Of a stretch of DNA of 52,708 nucleotides, positions 27,258 to 36,892 are shown piece after piece; the stretch's first letter is position 1; each line of letters begins with the position of its first letter. This stretch comes from Nitrospinaceae bacterium (lineage in GTDB: Bacteria > Nitrospinota > Nitrospinia > Nitrospinales > VA-1). Below the pieces are notes generated by a model that saw only the letters and a program-made list of their open reading frames with translations, was not told the DNA's origin and searched no databases. The DNA is taken from NCBI GenBank assembly GCA_029261695.1, contig JAJDAV010000028.1, positions 1-52,708 on the forward strand, read 5' to 3'. A program made the position numbers and the translations under genes.

Positions 27258-28688
27258 TCAGGGAACTTCCTCCACTCTAATGATATTGGTCCAGTTTGGA
27301 ATGCCTACCGGAATCCCAGTAGTAATTACAACTCGGTCGCCTTTTTTCAATAGTCGTCTTTTTTTCAGCATAATGACCAGTTGCTCCATATGGAGCAACA
27401 AATGCTTGTCTTCTTCCACAACAAAAGGTGCGACTCCTCGAATTAAATTGAGCAAGCGAGCTCGATGTAAACTGGGAGTGAAAGCAAACACTGGCACCAT
27501 AGGCTTATGGCTGGCAACCATTTTAGCCGTACCACCACTATGAGTAAAAACCACCATTGCTCTGGCCTTGAGTAATTCAACCATTCTATTTGCCGAGTAA
27601 GTTATCCCAGCATTTATATCCGGTTCATCTTTGAAGAATAGATCCATAGGGTCAACAGTTCGTGTTTCAGCCAAATAAGCTTCTATTTTCAACGCCGTTT
27701 CCACCATCACACCCACAGCGGCTACCGCGTGTTTCCCCACTGCTGTTTCTCCTGAAAGCATGATGGCATCGGCGCAATCCTTCACAGCGTTGGCAACATC
27801 AGAAACCTCGGCTCGAGTCGGCCTTGCATGTTCTATCATTGACTCCAGCATCTGCGTGGCCACAATCACGGGTTTAGAGTGTTTAGCCCCTTCTCTAAGA
27901 ATTCTCTGCTGCACAATCGGAACTTCTGTAAGGGAAATTTCTATTCCCAAGTCACCTCGAGCCACCATTACTCCATCTGCTTCTTCAACAATTTCCTCCA
28001 GATTATCGACGGCCTGTTTGCGCTCAATTTTGGCAATCACTTCAATCTCTGGGCTTCCATGTTTTTTAATCAGGCTTTTCAGTCGTCTCACATCCTTCGC
28101 GCAACCCGTGAAGGACAACGCTACCATGTCAACACCTTCCTGAACTCCAAATTTAAGATCTGCTTTATCTTTTGAAGTTATGGGGTCTGCAGTGAGTTTA
28201 GAGTCCGGCAGATTAATTCCTTTATGATCGGACAAAATTCCGCCCGTTAGAATTTCCACTTCTGCTCTTTGGCCTGACACCTGTCTCACAACACCGCTAA
28301 GCTTTCCATCATCGAGAAAAATTTTGCCACCTTTTGTCACCTCTTCATGAAAACGTGGGTATTGAACTGGCACAAGAGATTCATCGCCTATTTTTTTCTC
28401 TGTAGTAAAAGTCAGCTTCTGGCCCTTTTTGATATGAATAGAACCTTCCTTAAACTTCCCTACCCTTATTTTTGGACCTTGTAAGTCCAACAAAATACCC
28501 ACGAAAGAATGGTGTTCCTCTTCCACCTCACGAATCCAGTGAATCCACTGGCGAACAGTCTCATGAGTTCCATGTGAAAGGTTGAGTCTGAAAATATTAA
28601 CGCCTTTCGCTACCAGGCTTTTTATTGCAGCTTTGTTTCCGCTGGCAGGACCCAGGGTTGCAACAATTTTAGTTAATGGAATAGCCAT
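27258..28688 (-). CDS. pyk: Pyruvate kinase
   Basis: 476 residues. Motifs: TKIVATLGPASGNKAAIKSL, FRLNLSHGTHE, LLDLQGPKIRVG, EVIAKIERKQAVDNLEEI, and VMVARGDLGIEI with the catalytic and Mg2+-binding acidic residues. The C-terminal allosteric domain follows (RAMVVFTHSGGTAKMVA). It converts phosphoenolpyruvate and ADP to pyruvate and ATP. AGAGG precedes the ATG. It follows the hydroxylase gene by 9 bp and is probably cotranscribed with it. Confidence 0.97.
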   Translation of the reverse strand: MAIPLTKIVATLGPASGNKAAIKSLVAKGVNIFRLNLSHGTHETVRQWIHWIREVEEEHHSFVGILLDLQGPKIRVGKFKEGSIHIKKGQKLTFTTEKKIGDESLVPVQYPRFHEEVTKGGKIFLDDGKLSGVVRQVSGQRAEVEILTGGILSDHKGINLPDSKLTADPITSKDKADLKFGVQEGVDMVALSFTGCAKDVRRLKSLIKKHGSPEIEVIAKIERKQAVDNLEEIVEEADGVMVARGDLGIEISLTEVPIVQQRILREGAKHSKPVIVATQMLESMIEHARPTRAEVSDVANAVKDCADAIMLSGETAVGKHAVAAVGVMVETALKIEAYLAETRTVDPMDLFFKDEPDINAGITYSANRMVELLKARAMVVFTHSGGTAKMVASHKPMVPVFAFTPSLHRARLLNLIRGVAPFVVEEDKHLLLHMEQLVIMLKKRRLLKKGDRVVITTGIPVGIPNWTNIIRVEEVP

Positions 28689-28697
28689 AGGGACCTC

Positions 28698-29516
28698 TTA
28701 ATCCTTTTCCGGGAAAAGGGAATAGTTTTTGGGTACAGTCTTAAAAGGCATCAACAATAAATTTTTTAATGTCACTTCTTCGCTGGTTCTGAATTGATCA
28801 ACACCAATAATTATTTTGGGTTGTTCTTTTTTTGCATCATGAATATAGGTTCCCAATAATCGGTCCCATATCGAAAGATTAAAACCGAAGTTGGAATTCG
28901 TTTCATTTTTTTCAATCGAATGATGAATACGATGCATATCAGGTGTGACAAGAATATAGCGTAATACACGATCTAGTTTTTCAGGCAGGGTAATATTAGA
29001 ATGGGAAAATTGTGCCATTCCATTTAACACGGCCTCAAAAATAACCACCGCTAAAGGTGATGGACCTAAAGCAAAAACCAAACCGATTTTAAATAACATC
29101 GACCCAAAAATTTCAACAGGATGAAATCGTAAACCGGATGAGACGTCTAAATCCAGATCTGAGTGATGGACAACATGAAATTGCCAGAAAAAAGGAATCA
29201 TATGAACCACAACATGCTGGATATAAATCATCAAATCCAGAATTATTATGACTGCGATAATTTCAAGGCCACTCCACCAATCCAGATAATTAAAAAGCCC
29301 CCATCCGTTCTCTTGGGCAAATTGTGCAGCTCCCACAGCAGCAGCACCAAACACCAGACGCACTACCAGGATATCGATCCCTGTCAGTGCTAGGTTTATT
29401 TTTAATCTATTTGTTTTTGAATCAACCGTTGGATGTCTTTGGATAACCGACTCCAAAGCCAGCATCAGCAAAAACACCCCCAGAAATATGGTGAATCTAA
29501 TTTGTTGGATATCCAT
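28698..29516 (-). CDS. Fatty acid hydroxylase/sterol desaturase family membrane protein
   Basis: 272 residues with about four hydrophobic segments. The His clusters of the di-iron superfamily are present: HVVVHMIPFFWQFHVVHHSDLD, FHPVE and HRIHHS. The family introduces hydroxyl groups or double bonds into lipids or sterol/hopanoid-like molecules using a di-iron centre in the inner membrane. The substrate cannot be read. It is the first gene of a unit with pyk, which lies 9 bp downstream; no functional link is obvious. Confidence 0.9.
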   Translation of the reverse strand: MDIQQIRFTIFLGVFLLMLALESVIQRHPTVDSKTNRLKINLALTGIDILVVRLVFGAAAVGAAQFAQENGWGLFNYLDWWSGLEIIAVIIILDLMIYIQHVVVHMIPFFWQFHVVHHSDLDLDVSSGLRFHPVEIFGSMLFKIGLVFALGPSPLAVVIFEAVLNGMAQFSHSNITLPEKLDRVLRYILVTPDMHRIHHSIEKNETNSNFGFNLSIWDRLLGTYIHDAKKEQPKIIIGVDQFRTSEEVTLKNLLLMPFKTVPKNYSLFPEKD

Positions 29517-29740
29517 TCCTGTATTTTACTCCAACCGGCGGAAGTTTGCATGAGGTGATTTCCGACCTCCTTGGAACCTTGTAAAGCAACCCAAACATCC
29601 CTCTTATAAATCAGATTGTTTAAAGAGTGTCGATTTCACATGTTTTGTGAAAAACAACTCGCAAAAAGTGCTACAACATTATGTGAATGGAAACCTTTTT
29701 CACTCCATCCTCAACAGTCTTTCTCAGGTGTAAAAAATTA

Positions 29741-29756
29741 TTGATTAATTAATCAA
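29741..29756. promoter_or_regulatory. 16-bp perfect palindrome upstream of the FG-GAP gene
   Basis: TTGATTAATTAATCAA is an exact palindrome ending 11 bp before the ATG at 29768, next to the AAGGA ribosome-binding site. Its position suits an operator that would block transcription or translation. It is AT-rich, so chance cannot be excluded. Confidence 0.35.
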
Positions 29757-29767
29757 GGATTTATGCA

Positions 29768-32700
29768 ATGAAAAATACCACCTCAGTTCTTGTTGGAATT
29801 ATTCTTTATCTCCTAATCCCCGTAAATTTATCTTTCGCTTCTATATTAGAAATCAACAATTCAGAAAAACAAGGGTCTCTCTTTCGTTTTGATCCGTTTT
29901 GGAAACAGAAATCCGGTCCTTTATTTACTAAAGAAAAGGACAGCAGTATCTCCTTACACGTTTTAGGAGCCCACTTATCTTTCCCTCCAGTTTTAACTTC
30001 AGATTACCCAATAATCATCAAAACTAAAAATGGTACGGTGAAACAATTTTTGAAAGAAGAAGGAACTTACAAAGTCGATCTTGCGGGCCGCTACCTGATT
30101 TACAAAGGCAAAAGCAAATCCATTCTCTATCGTTATGACAGTAAAAAGAAAGAATTGCGCGAATTTGTTTACCTACCAGAAAAAAATTCTCTAGATTCTG
30201 GAGATTCTGTTATTCGCTGGCGGTTCCAAGGTGGCAAGCTAAAAGCCAAAGAGGATGGCAGTATTGCCCTAATCAAGACTGAAGCCAAACTTGGAATTAG
30301 GGCCCGGGAAATTTCTGACAACAGTATGGAAATACGCATTAATCGGTTTCTTAACCAGCAATTTGGAGAATTAGCGGCCAAAACTTTATCTGGGAAAACC
30401 CTGTTTACAATTCCTAAGCCCATGTACATAGATGCATCGGGCAGAGAATACCACCGCGAAATTTTTTATCAAATTCAAACAGACAATAAGAACCCCTCTC
30501 TTAATGAGGTGGACAATATTCTTCAATTGGTTCTTCCTGATTCGCAGAACAAATCATTCCCTCTATGGGTCGACCCCACAATTAAATTTGCGGAAGTAAG
30601 CCCGATCATTCTCAATGGAAGAAGAGCAGGGGATCAATTTGGTTACTCCGTTGCCTCGGCAGGAGATTTTAATAGTGATGGGAAGGATGATGTTATCGTC
30701 GGTGTTCCCTTTGCTGATAAAAACGGTCTCTCTTCAGGTAGCGCGTTTATATTTTTTGGCGGTAAAACGGGAACTGTGGAAAACCCCAACGCAAAAGCAG
30801 ATGTGGCACTTCATGGCTTAAAGGCATCCGGGCAATTTGGTTTCTCAGTTTCTTCTGCGGGTGACTTCAATGGCGATGGAGTGAATGACGTCATCGTTGG
30901 TTCCTATGGAAATGATGATAACGGCACAGACTCTGGCAGTGCTTATATATACCTTGGCCGAAACAACCCTCGCAAACGACTTCGCCCAAACTATACTTTT
31001 TTCGGGGAAAAAGCATATGAACATTTTGGTTTCTCAGTTGCTTCTGCGGGTGACTTCAATGGTGATGGTAGGGATGATGTTGTAATTGGATCTCGGTTGG
31101 ACGACAGTAATGGTGCCAATGCCGGAAGCGCATCGGTTTTTCTAGGTCAAAGAAGGCCAAGATGGTCAGGGGCTTTAATGGGGATATCGAGTTTTCAAAG
31201 CACACGCAAAATCACACGCAAGAAATGGACGGTTTACGGAAAAAACAGAAAAGATCAATTGGGTTTTTCCGTCTCCTCGGCGGGAGATTTCAACGGCGAT
31301 GGGTTGGATGATATTATCGTGGGAGCTCCTAATGAAAGCAGCAACGGGGTTGAATCAGGAAGCGCATATCTCTTTTTTGGAGGAAAATCAGGATCAACCA
31401 ATGACCCTGATGCAGCGGCCGATTTGGTCATTCGCGGGGAGGCTGCAGGGAATAGGCTGGGATATTCCGTCTCTTCAGCAGGAGATTTTAATGGCGACGG
31501 GCTGGGTGATATTATCGTGGGAGCCCCTTTTGACAACAAGTACGGAAATTCTTCAGGAAGTGCATTTTTAATTTTTGGGGATTCCAATCTCACTACCCCG
31601 CCATACCTTTACCGGTTGAGTGGGGAAGACCGTCAAAATGGTAGATTTGGACATTCCGTCGCCTCAGCGGGAGATTATAACGGAGATGGCAAAGATGATT
31701 TAATAATCGGTGCAGCTTATGATTACTTTCAGGCCTCGGCCACAGGCAAAGGCAAGGCGTTCATTTATTTTGGAACAGATCCTTCTTTCCTAAGCAATTT
31801 ACCAGATGTGGTGCTCCACGGCCCGCTGTATCAGATCGGATTGGGAGGACATTCAGCAATTGAATTTGGATATTCCGTTGCAGCAGCGGGAGATTTTAAT
31901 GGCGACGGGTTAGCTGACGTTATCGTTGGAGCCCCTCATGAGAACAGTGGTGGGCCTTATTCTGGAGGAAGTGCTTTTATTTCATATGGCCGCTATAACG
32001 GCCCCTATCGTGCAGCATTGCAAGGTCGTGGACCACAGGATGAATTTGGATTTTCCGTGGCCTCGGCGGGTGATTTCAATGGCGACGGGCTGAGTGATGT
32101 CATTATCGGTGCTTACAATGATCACCAAGCAGGTGCCGCATATATTTTTTTAGGAGGCAGTAGCCTGGGAGTTCCAGACACTACTTTCCTAGGGCAAAAT
32201 GACCATGATTGGTTTGGGTATTCTGTTTCTTCTGCAGGGGACTTTAACGGCGATGGTATGGATGACGTGATCATAGGTGCCCCTCATAATAATTACAGAG
32301 GAACCTTTTCAGGCAGTACATATATTTTCTTTGGAAAACAAACCGGAATAATTAACACCCCAGATATCAATGCGGATATAGTCCTTCGCGGTCTACGTTC
32401 TGGTGATCAGTTTGGCATTTCGGTTTCCAGTGCCGGAAATTTCAACGGCGATGCATGGGATGATGTGATTGTCGGTGCCTGGCAGGATGATAGAAAAAAC
32501 GTAAATGCCGGAAGTGCCTCTGTCTACTTTGGAGGCATCCACCCCGATGTCTTGGCCGATGTAGTTTTTTTAGGTCAGGATTCAGAGGATATTTTTGGCA
32601 AATCTGTTTCTTCCGGTGATTTCAATGGCGACGGGAAAAGTGATGTGCTAATTGGCGCCCCTTATGACGACAACAACGGTTCGGCCTCTGGAAGTGCTTT

Positions 32701-33319
32701 TATTTTTTATGGAGGTATAACAGGCCTATTTACCAACCCCGACAACGATGCAAATGTTGTTTTCCGGGGAAAAACAGATGGTGATTGGTTTGGGTATTCT
32801 GTCTCTTCGGCAGGCGACTTTGACGGCGACGGCAAAGATGATGTCCTTATCGGCGCAATGAGAAATGATAAAAATGGATCAGACTCTGGGAGAGCTTATG
32901 TGTTTTTTGAAATAACCCCGGGGACTTATAATGATCCGGAAGGGGCAGCCAAGATGATCTTCGGCGGACAAAGTAGAAATGATCGATTCGGTTTTTCTGT
33001 TTCTTCTGCGGGTGATTTTAACGGCGATGGCAAAGATGATGTAGTCATCGGCAGTGTCGGGGATGACAATAATGGAATTCGGTCAGGCAGTGCTTTTATT
33101 TTCTTTGGTGGGCAAACAGGGACCCTCGACAACCCCGATACTCAAGCAGATGTTATTTTGCATGGACGAAATAAGCATGATCAATTTGGAGTTTCCGTTT
33201 CGTCAGCAGGAGATTTTAACGGCGATGGACGTGATGAGGTAATTGTCGGCGCCAGTAAAGATGATATCAATTCAACAGGCTCGGGCAGTGCCTTTATTTT
33301 TCAAAAAGGATTTCAATAG
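29768..33319 (+). CDS. Secreted FG-GAP (integrin-alpha-like) repeat protein, 14 repeats
   Basis: 1183 residues with a signal peptide ending near VNLSFAS. Residues ~25-275 are a non-repetitive beta-rich domain. From ~280 to the end there are 14 FG-GAP repeats, each with an FGxSVxSAGDFNGDGxxDVIVG core and a GSAFIFFGG strand. The DxNxDGxxD loops are calcium-binding sites. Repeat 10 (GNFNGDAWDD) and repeat 11 (SSGDFNGDG, one residue shorter) deviate. Fourteen repeats would suit two seven-bladed propellers. It is likely extracellular or on the surface, in adhesion or ligand binding. Strong similarity between repeats suggests recent expansion. Confidence 0.9.
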   Translation: MKNTTSVLVGIILYLLIPVNLSFASILEINNSEKQGSLFRFDPFWKQKSGPLFTKEKDSSISLHVLGAHLSFPPVLTSDYPIIIKTKNGTVKQFLKEEGTYKVDLAGRYLIYKGKSKSILYRYDSKKKELREFVYLPEKNSLDSGDSVIRWRFQGGKLKAKEDGSIALIKTEAKLGIRAREISDNSMEIRINRFLNQQFGELAAKTLSGKTLFTIPKPMYIDASGREYHREIFYQIQTDNKNPSLNEVDNILQLVLPDSQNKSFPLWVDPTIKFAEVSPIILNGRRAGDQFGYSVASAGDFNSDGKDDVIVGVPFADKNGLSSGSAFIFFGGKTGTVENPNAKADVALHGLKASGQFGFSVSSAGDFNGDGVNDVIVGSYGNDDNGTDSGSAYIYLGRNNPRKRLRPNYTFFGEKAYEHFGFSVASAGDFNGDGRDDVVIGSRLDDSNGANAGSASVFLGQRRPRWSGALMGISSFQSTRKITRKKWTVYGKNRKDQLGFSVSSAGDFNGDGLDDIIVGAPNESSNGVESGSAYLFFGGKSGSTNDPDAAADLVIRGEAAGNRLGYSVSSAGDFNGDGLGDIIVGAPFDNKYGNSSGSAFLIFGDSNLTTPPYLYRLSGEDRQNGRFGHSVASAGDYNGDGKDDLIIGAAYDYFQASATGKGKAFIYFGTDPSFLSNLPDVVLHGPLYQIGLGGHSAIEFGYSVAAAGDFNGDGLADVIVGAPHENSGGPYSGGSAFISYGRYNGPYRAALQGRGPQDEFGFSVASAGDFNGDGLSDVIIGAYNDHQAGAAYIFLGGSSLGVPDTTFLGQNDHDWFGYSVSSAGDFNGDGMDDVIIGAPHNNYRGTFSGSTYIFFGKQTGIINTPDINADIVLRGLRSGDQFGISVSSAGNFNGDAWDDVIVGAWQDDRKNVNAGSASVYFGGIHPDVLADVVFLGQDSEDIFGKSVSSGDFNGDGKSDVLIGAPYDDNNGSASGSAFIFYGGITGLFTNPDNDANVVFRGKTDGDWFGYSVSSAGDFDGDGKDDVLIGAMRNDKNGSDSGRAYVFFEITPGTYNDPEGAAKMIFGGQSRNDRFGFSVSSAGDFNGDGKDDVVIGSVGDDNNGIRSGSAFIFFGGQTGTLDNPDTQADVILHGRNKHDQFGVSVSSAGDFNGDGRDEVIVGASKDDINSTGSGSAFIFQKGFQ

Positions 33320-33357
33320 AGAAATTTTTTCCATAGAGGAACAATGAGGACCAGCGG

Positions 33358-33870
33358 CTACGATTCTTTTTCTCGTTCGGCCTGTTCTTTTTCCAACCGA
33401 TACGTTTTGATTCTAGCTTCTGAGTTTCGTCGCATAAGAATGATACAAGCTTCGGCCATCAAACCGACAAACCAGAAAGTAGTGAAAAATATGACCCAGG
33501 CAAAAAACAGATTGAACCAATATTGATTAGGGGTGTAGTCGGTTGAGATATGAATTAAAGCCTTTAACTTCTTTTTTTCAGCCTCAGAGGCTCTTACATA
33601 TTTTAAATAGAAGGGATGTTTTTTTTTGTAGGCAAAAGCAATCATTTCATTGCGAGGCAGATCAATAAACGTCATAACAGCGCGGTTATTTTCTTTAAAA
33701 AATACTCGCATTTTTACCACTGCGGGAGAATCGGGTGGATTCTCATTGTAATACCAAACCACAACTATAGTCGTCAGGATTATAGACACCCATAAAGAAA
33801 TCCGGCTGATCCATTTTTCTTTTCCATCTTCAATTTCTTCGGTTATTGGCTCGATATCTTCCATTTTCAA
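33358..33870 (-). CDS. Two-span membrane protein of unknown function
   Basis: 170 residues: an acidic N-terminus, a first span (LWVSIILTTIVVVWYY), a ~75-residue periplasmic-side loop rich in Lys, a second span (FNLFFAWVIFFTTFWFVGLMAEA) and a charged cytoplasmic tail (RIKTYRLEKEQAEREKE). I do not recognise a family. It is convergent with the FG-GAP gene, 38 bp apart. Confidence 0.7.
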   Translation of the reverse strand: MKMEDIEPITEEIEDGKEKWISRISLWVSIILTTIVVVWYYNENPPDSPAVVKMRVFFKENNRAVMTFIDLPRNEMIAFAYKKKHPFYLKYVRASEAEKKKLKALIHISTDYTPNQYWFNLFFAWVIFFTTFWFVGLMAEACIILMRRNSEARIKTYRLEKEQAEREKES

Positions 33871-34001
33871 CCCACGTTTAGATTTATCAACTAAACATAC
33901 CAGACCGCAGAAATGAATTCCAGTTGCAGATTCAAGTCCCCCTGATTAGTATGGTGGAGGTCATTCTATACCCCTCTTTAATAGCTTTTTGAAAAGGTTT
34001 A

Positions 34002-35364
34002 ATGCAAAAGAAAAGTTCTATCGGCTATTTCCAACTGTTACGGCAAAATGAATCCTTCCGCAATCTCTGGTTCGGGCAAGTCGTTTCTGAATTAGGAGAC
34101 TGGTTAAACAGCATAGCAATTTATGCTCTGATTCTCAGGCTGAGTGATTCGGGCATGGCTATGGCGGGAGCTATGATGGCAAAACTCCTTCCTATTGTAT
34201 TGATAAGTCCAATTGCCGGTGTGGTGGTAGACCGCGTCAGTCGTAAATCCGTTATGATAGTAAGCGATTTGTTGCGATTTGTTGCGATTTGTTGTCGTAC
34301 TCGGTTTCCTTTTTGTCGAAGACCAGAGCACATTATGGTTTATTTACGCACTGGTAATAATTGAGATTTCTCTGTCAGGTTTTTTTGAGCCTGCCAGAAG
34401 TGCGATTATTCCCTCACTTGTTCCCAAAGAGCATCTGGTTACAGCAAATGCCCTAAGCGGTTCCACATGGTCTGTTATGCTGGCTTTTGGGGCTGCCCTT
34501 GGGGGAGTTGTGGTGAGTTTATTTGGAATCCAAGTGGCTTTTATTGTAGATGCCTGCACCTTTTTAATCTCCGCCTGGTTTATTTCTAAAATACCTTCGC
34601 AGGAAAAGGTTGAAAAAGAGCACAAACAGAAAAATGGGTTTCAGGAACTGGTAGATGCTATGCGCTTCCTTTTAAAGGAGCCTGTAGTGCTGGTTTTAAG
34701 CTTGTTAAAATCCGGCTTAGCCGTGGCAGGGGGCATCATGACGCTAATCCCACTAATGGCAAGCCAAGTGCTTGCGAAACCCGCCATGCTTTCATTGGGA
34801 ATCGGAATCCTTTATTCAGCGCGTGGGCTGGGAGCCGCATTAGGCCCTCTAATGGTAAAACGGTTATTTGGCGAAACCGCAACCGTTTTACATTGGTCTA
34901 TTGCAGCAGCATTTTTTCTTAAAGCAATATCATATTTATTCATCGCGAACTCTGACAACCTTTGGTCCTTGTCTTTTGGAGTAGCGGCGGCAACATTATT
35001 TGGATCGATCATTTGGGTATTTAGTTCAGCATTGATTCATTTATCCACCCCAGATCATTACCTGGGAAGAGTCTTCAGCTTTGAGCTTGCCATAATGACC
35101 TTGGTAATGGGAATCAGTAATTGGGGAGTCGGATTTGCTGTTGATGATTTGGGGCTTACATCTAATCAGGTGGCCCTGTGGATGGCTGCCTTGGTAACCC
35201 TTCCTGGTTTATTCTGGACAGGGTTTCTCACTTTTATCCGCAAAAAATTACAGGGGGGAGAATGCACTGATTCTGTCTGTCCTATCGACCCGAGCGGGTT
35301 TAATCCTGTACCTATGGTTCGAGAAGAACAAATTGAAGGAAAGGTTCAACTGGGAGAGAAATAG
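34002..35364 (+). pseudogene. MFS transporter interrupted by a 10-bp repeat frameshift
   Basis: The ORF track shows two pieces: 34002-34364 (frame 0) and 34279-35364 (frame +1). Together they form one major facilitator of ~450 residues (SIGYFQLLRQNESFRNLWFGQ, GVVVDRVSRKSVMIVSDLLRF, then FVEDQSTLWFIYALV to EEQIEGKVQLGEK). The break lies in three perfect tandem copies of GCGATTTGTT. Removing one copy gives SDLLRFVVVLGFLFVE, an intact MFS helix. The N-terminal ORF begins with AAAAGG before the ATG. It resembles MFS drug or solute exporters of the enterobactin-exporter type. It may be a pseudogene, a phase-variable switch, or an assembly artefact. Confidence 0.85.
34264..34293 (+). repeat. Three tandem copies of a 10-bp unit in the MFS gene
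   Basis: GCGATTTGTT is repeated three times without mismatch, directly at the point where the reading frame changes. The unit is not a multiple of 3, so gain or loss of one copy switches the frame. Two copies would restore the complete transporter. Confidence 0.95.
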
Positions 35365-35678
35365 TCCGCAACCGATTTGCCAATATCAAAGTGGCTTATA
35401 ATTTTATGAGCATCCTCCTGAGTATTGGCCCAACGGTAAGCTTCAGCAACCCCTTCATTTTGCCCTAAAGCATGCAAAACTCCAACCGAGACAAACGAAG
35501 TCGCAAGGTCAGTAGATTGTGAAAAGTTTAAAACCATTTTTATCATAGTCTGCATCCCGTCATGATCCAGGCTATGATATTTATTTAATAAATTGCGAAT
35601 ATTTTCTTCGCCATAAGTATTCGTATAAGATGCGCCAATACCGGGTTCCTGATAAAGGTGCAAGATTTCATCTTCCAT
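35346..35678 (-). CDS. Small protein of unknown function
   Basis: 110 residues, soluble, helix-rich (DGMQTMIKMVLNFSQSTDLATSFVSVGVLHALG). Its 3' end overlaps the convergent MFS frame by 19 bp. It lies 23 bp upstream of def on the same strand reversed, so it follows def's transcript. No family recognised. Confidence 0.6.
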   Translation of the reverse strand: MEDEILHLYQEPGIGASYTNTYGEENIRNLLNKYHSLDHDGMQTMIKMVLNFSQSTDLATSFVSVGVLHALGQNEGVAEAYRWANTQEDAHKIISHFDIGKSVADYFSPS

Positions 35679-35701
35679 TTTTCATCCCAAAATTTTTGTG
35701 T

Positions 35702-36259
35702 CTATGATGAGGCTTCTTCTTCCTTTTTCAGCCAAAATTCTTCAAACTCTTCCTGATAAGACAATTGTGTCAAATCCTTCATACGATCCAGAAAAACAAG
35801 CCCTTTGAGATGGTCAATCTCATGCTGCAATACCACCGCCTCAAAACCGGATACCGTTTTTTGGATACTCTTTCCATTCCGGTCATATGCAGTGAGAGTA
35901 ATTGTGGTCGATCTCGGGACCAATCCGCGGAAGTCCACCAAGCTCAGGCAACTTTCCCATCCATCTTGCTCTTCCTCGCTATAATCGGACAACACAGGGT
36001 TAATCAGAACCGTTAGAGGGATAGACCCTTCACCAGGATATCTCTCGTTCTCAGCATACTCAAGCACCACAATCTGTATGGACTGGTTAACCTGTGGTGC
36101 CGCAAGCCCTACCCCACCCTCATGGTGCATGGTTTCGATCATATTATCGATAAAAGTTTGTAACTCACCACCCGGTTCGGTCAAATCATTTAAGTCAACC
36201 GGTTTTGCCACCTTCCTCAGTACCGGGTTGCCTAACTTGGAAATTTTTAATAGTGCCAT
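35702..36259 (-). CDS. def: Peptide deformylase
   Basis: 185 residues with the three deformylase motifs: GGVGLAAPQV (residues ~48-57), WESCLSLVDF with metal-binding Cys104 (the usual EGCLS reads ESCLS), and QHEIDHLKG with His146, Glu147 and His150. It removes the formyl group from nascent proteins using Fe2+ or Zn2+. A G-rich Shine-Dalgarno (GAGGGGGGAT) precedes the ATG. The Gly-to-Ser change in motif 2 is unusual but the metal ligands are intact. fmt, a frequent neighbour, is absent. Confidence 0.95.
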   Translation of the reverse strand: MALLKISKLGNPVLRKVAKPVDLNDLTEPGGELQTFIDNMIETMHHEGGVGLAAPQVNQSIQIVVLEYAENERYPGEGSIPLTVLINPVLSDYSEEEQDGWESCLSLVDFRGLVPRSTTITLTAYDRNGKSIQKTVSGFEAVVLQHEIDHLKGLVFLDRMKDLTQLSYQEEFEEFWLKKEEEASS

Positions 36260-36463
36260 TATCCCCCCTCATATTCCAGAGCCAACCACCTCGGAATTAT
36301 GAAAAAAATTTAAACTAGATTTTTACTCCCCGAAAAAAATCCTGTCCCGCGAACCCCTTATTTTTTATAAGTTATCTTATCACATCCAAACGAAGAGAGT
36401 CGATATCCCCCGCCATCACTGCTTAAAAGATAGGCAGCCTATTTTTTTTCTTTGCTTTTTTGT

Positions 36464-36491
36464 TTGACTTTTTTAGCCGGTTTCCTATAAT
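36464..36491 (+). promoter_or_regulatory. Sigma70-type promoter of the HU-like gene
   Basis: TTGACT (36464-36469), a 16-nt spacer and a perfect TATAAT (36486-36491). The -10 lies 40 bp before the TTG start at 36532, so the ORF-track extension (from 36460) runs over the promoter and is not coding. Confidence 0.75.
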
Positions 36492-36531
36492 GCACCGGCC
36501 GATAATTCTTTTACATGAGGAGGGGGAAACC

Positions 36532-36810
36532 TTGACTAAAGACGAACTTATTAACGCAGTAATCAAAAGTTGTAAAGATGACAATCTCACAAAGAGATTA
36601 GCAGGAGACGTAGTGGATGCTGCTTTTGAAAACATTTCAAAAGCCATCAAAAAAGAGAAGCGATTCGCCTACCCTAGCTTTGGAACATTTACCGTAAGAT
36701 CCAGAAAAGCAAGAAAAGGACGAAATCCTCAAACGGGTGAAGAAATTAAAATTAAGGCCAGTAAAACTGTTGGCTTTAAACCGGCTCCTACTTTGAAAAA
36801 CTCTTTATAA
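36532..36810 (+). CDS. HU/IHF-family DNA-binding protein
   Basis: 92 residues from a TTG start at 36532 (MTKDELINAVIKSCKDDN), preceded by GAGGAGGGGG; this gives the usual HU length of ~90. The second half has the DNA-binding arm: FAYPSFGTFTVRSRKARKGRNPQTGEEI and the terminal VGFKPAPTLKN. HU proteins bend and compact DNA as dimers. A promoter lies just upstream and a strong terminator just downstream, so it is a single-gene unit. HU rather than IHF is a guess from the lone gene and general sequence. Confidence 0.93.
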   Translation: MTKDELINAVIKSCKDDNLTKRLAGDVVDAAFENISKAIKKEKRFAYPSFGTFTVRSRKARKGRNPQTGEEIKIKASKTVGFKPAPTLKNSL

Positions 36811-36830
36811 AAAGTTTTTTTCTGAAATTA

Positions 36831-36866
36831 AAAAGCCGCCCACTATAAAGTGGGCGGCTTTTTTTT
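36831..36866 (+). terminator. Rho-independent terminator after the HU-like gene
   Basis: AAAAGCCGCCCAC, a TATAAA loop, GTGGGCGGCTTTT and more Ts: a perfect 13-bp stem with T-run on one side and A-run on the other, so it can work in both directions for the two convergent genes. Confidence 0.95.
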
Positions 36867-36892
36867 GTTCAAAAACTCTTTTGTTCAAAAAC

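Noticed and set aside
30169-30429. Minus-strand ORFs under the FG-GAP gene
   Set aside because: They are antisense to a clearly coding repeat region; Ser/Pro/Leu-rich mirror translations.
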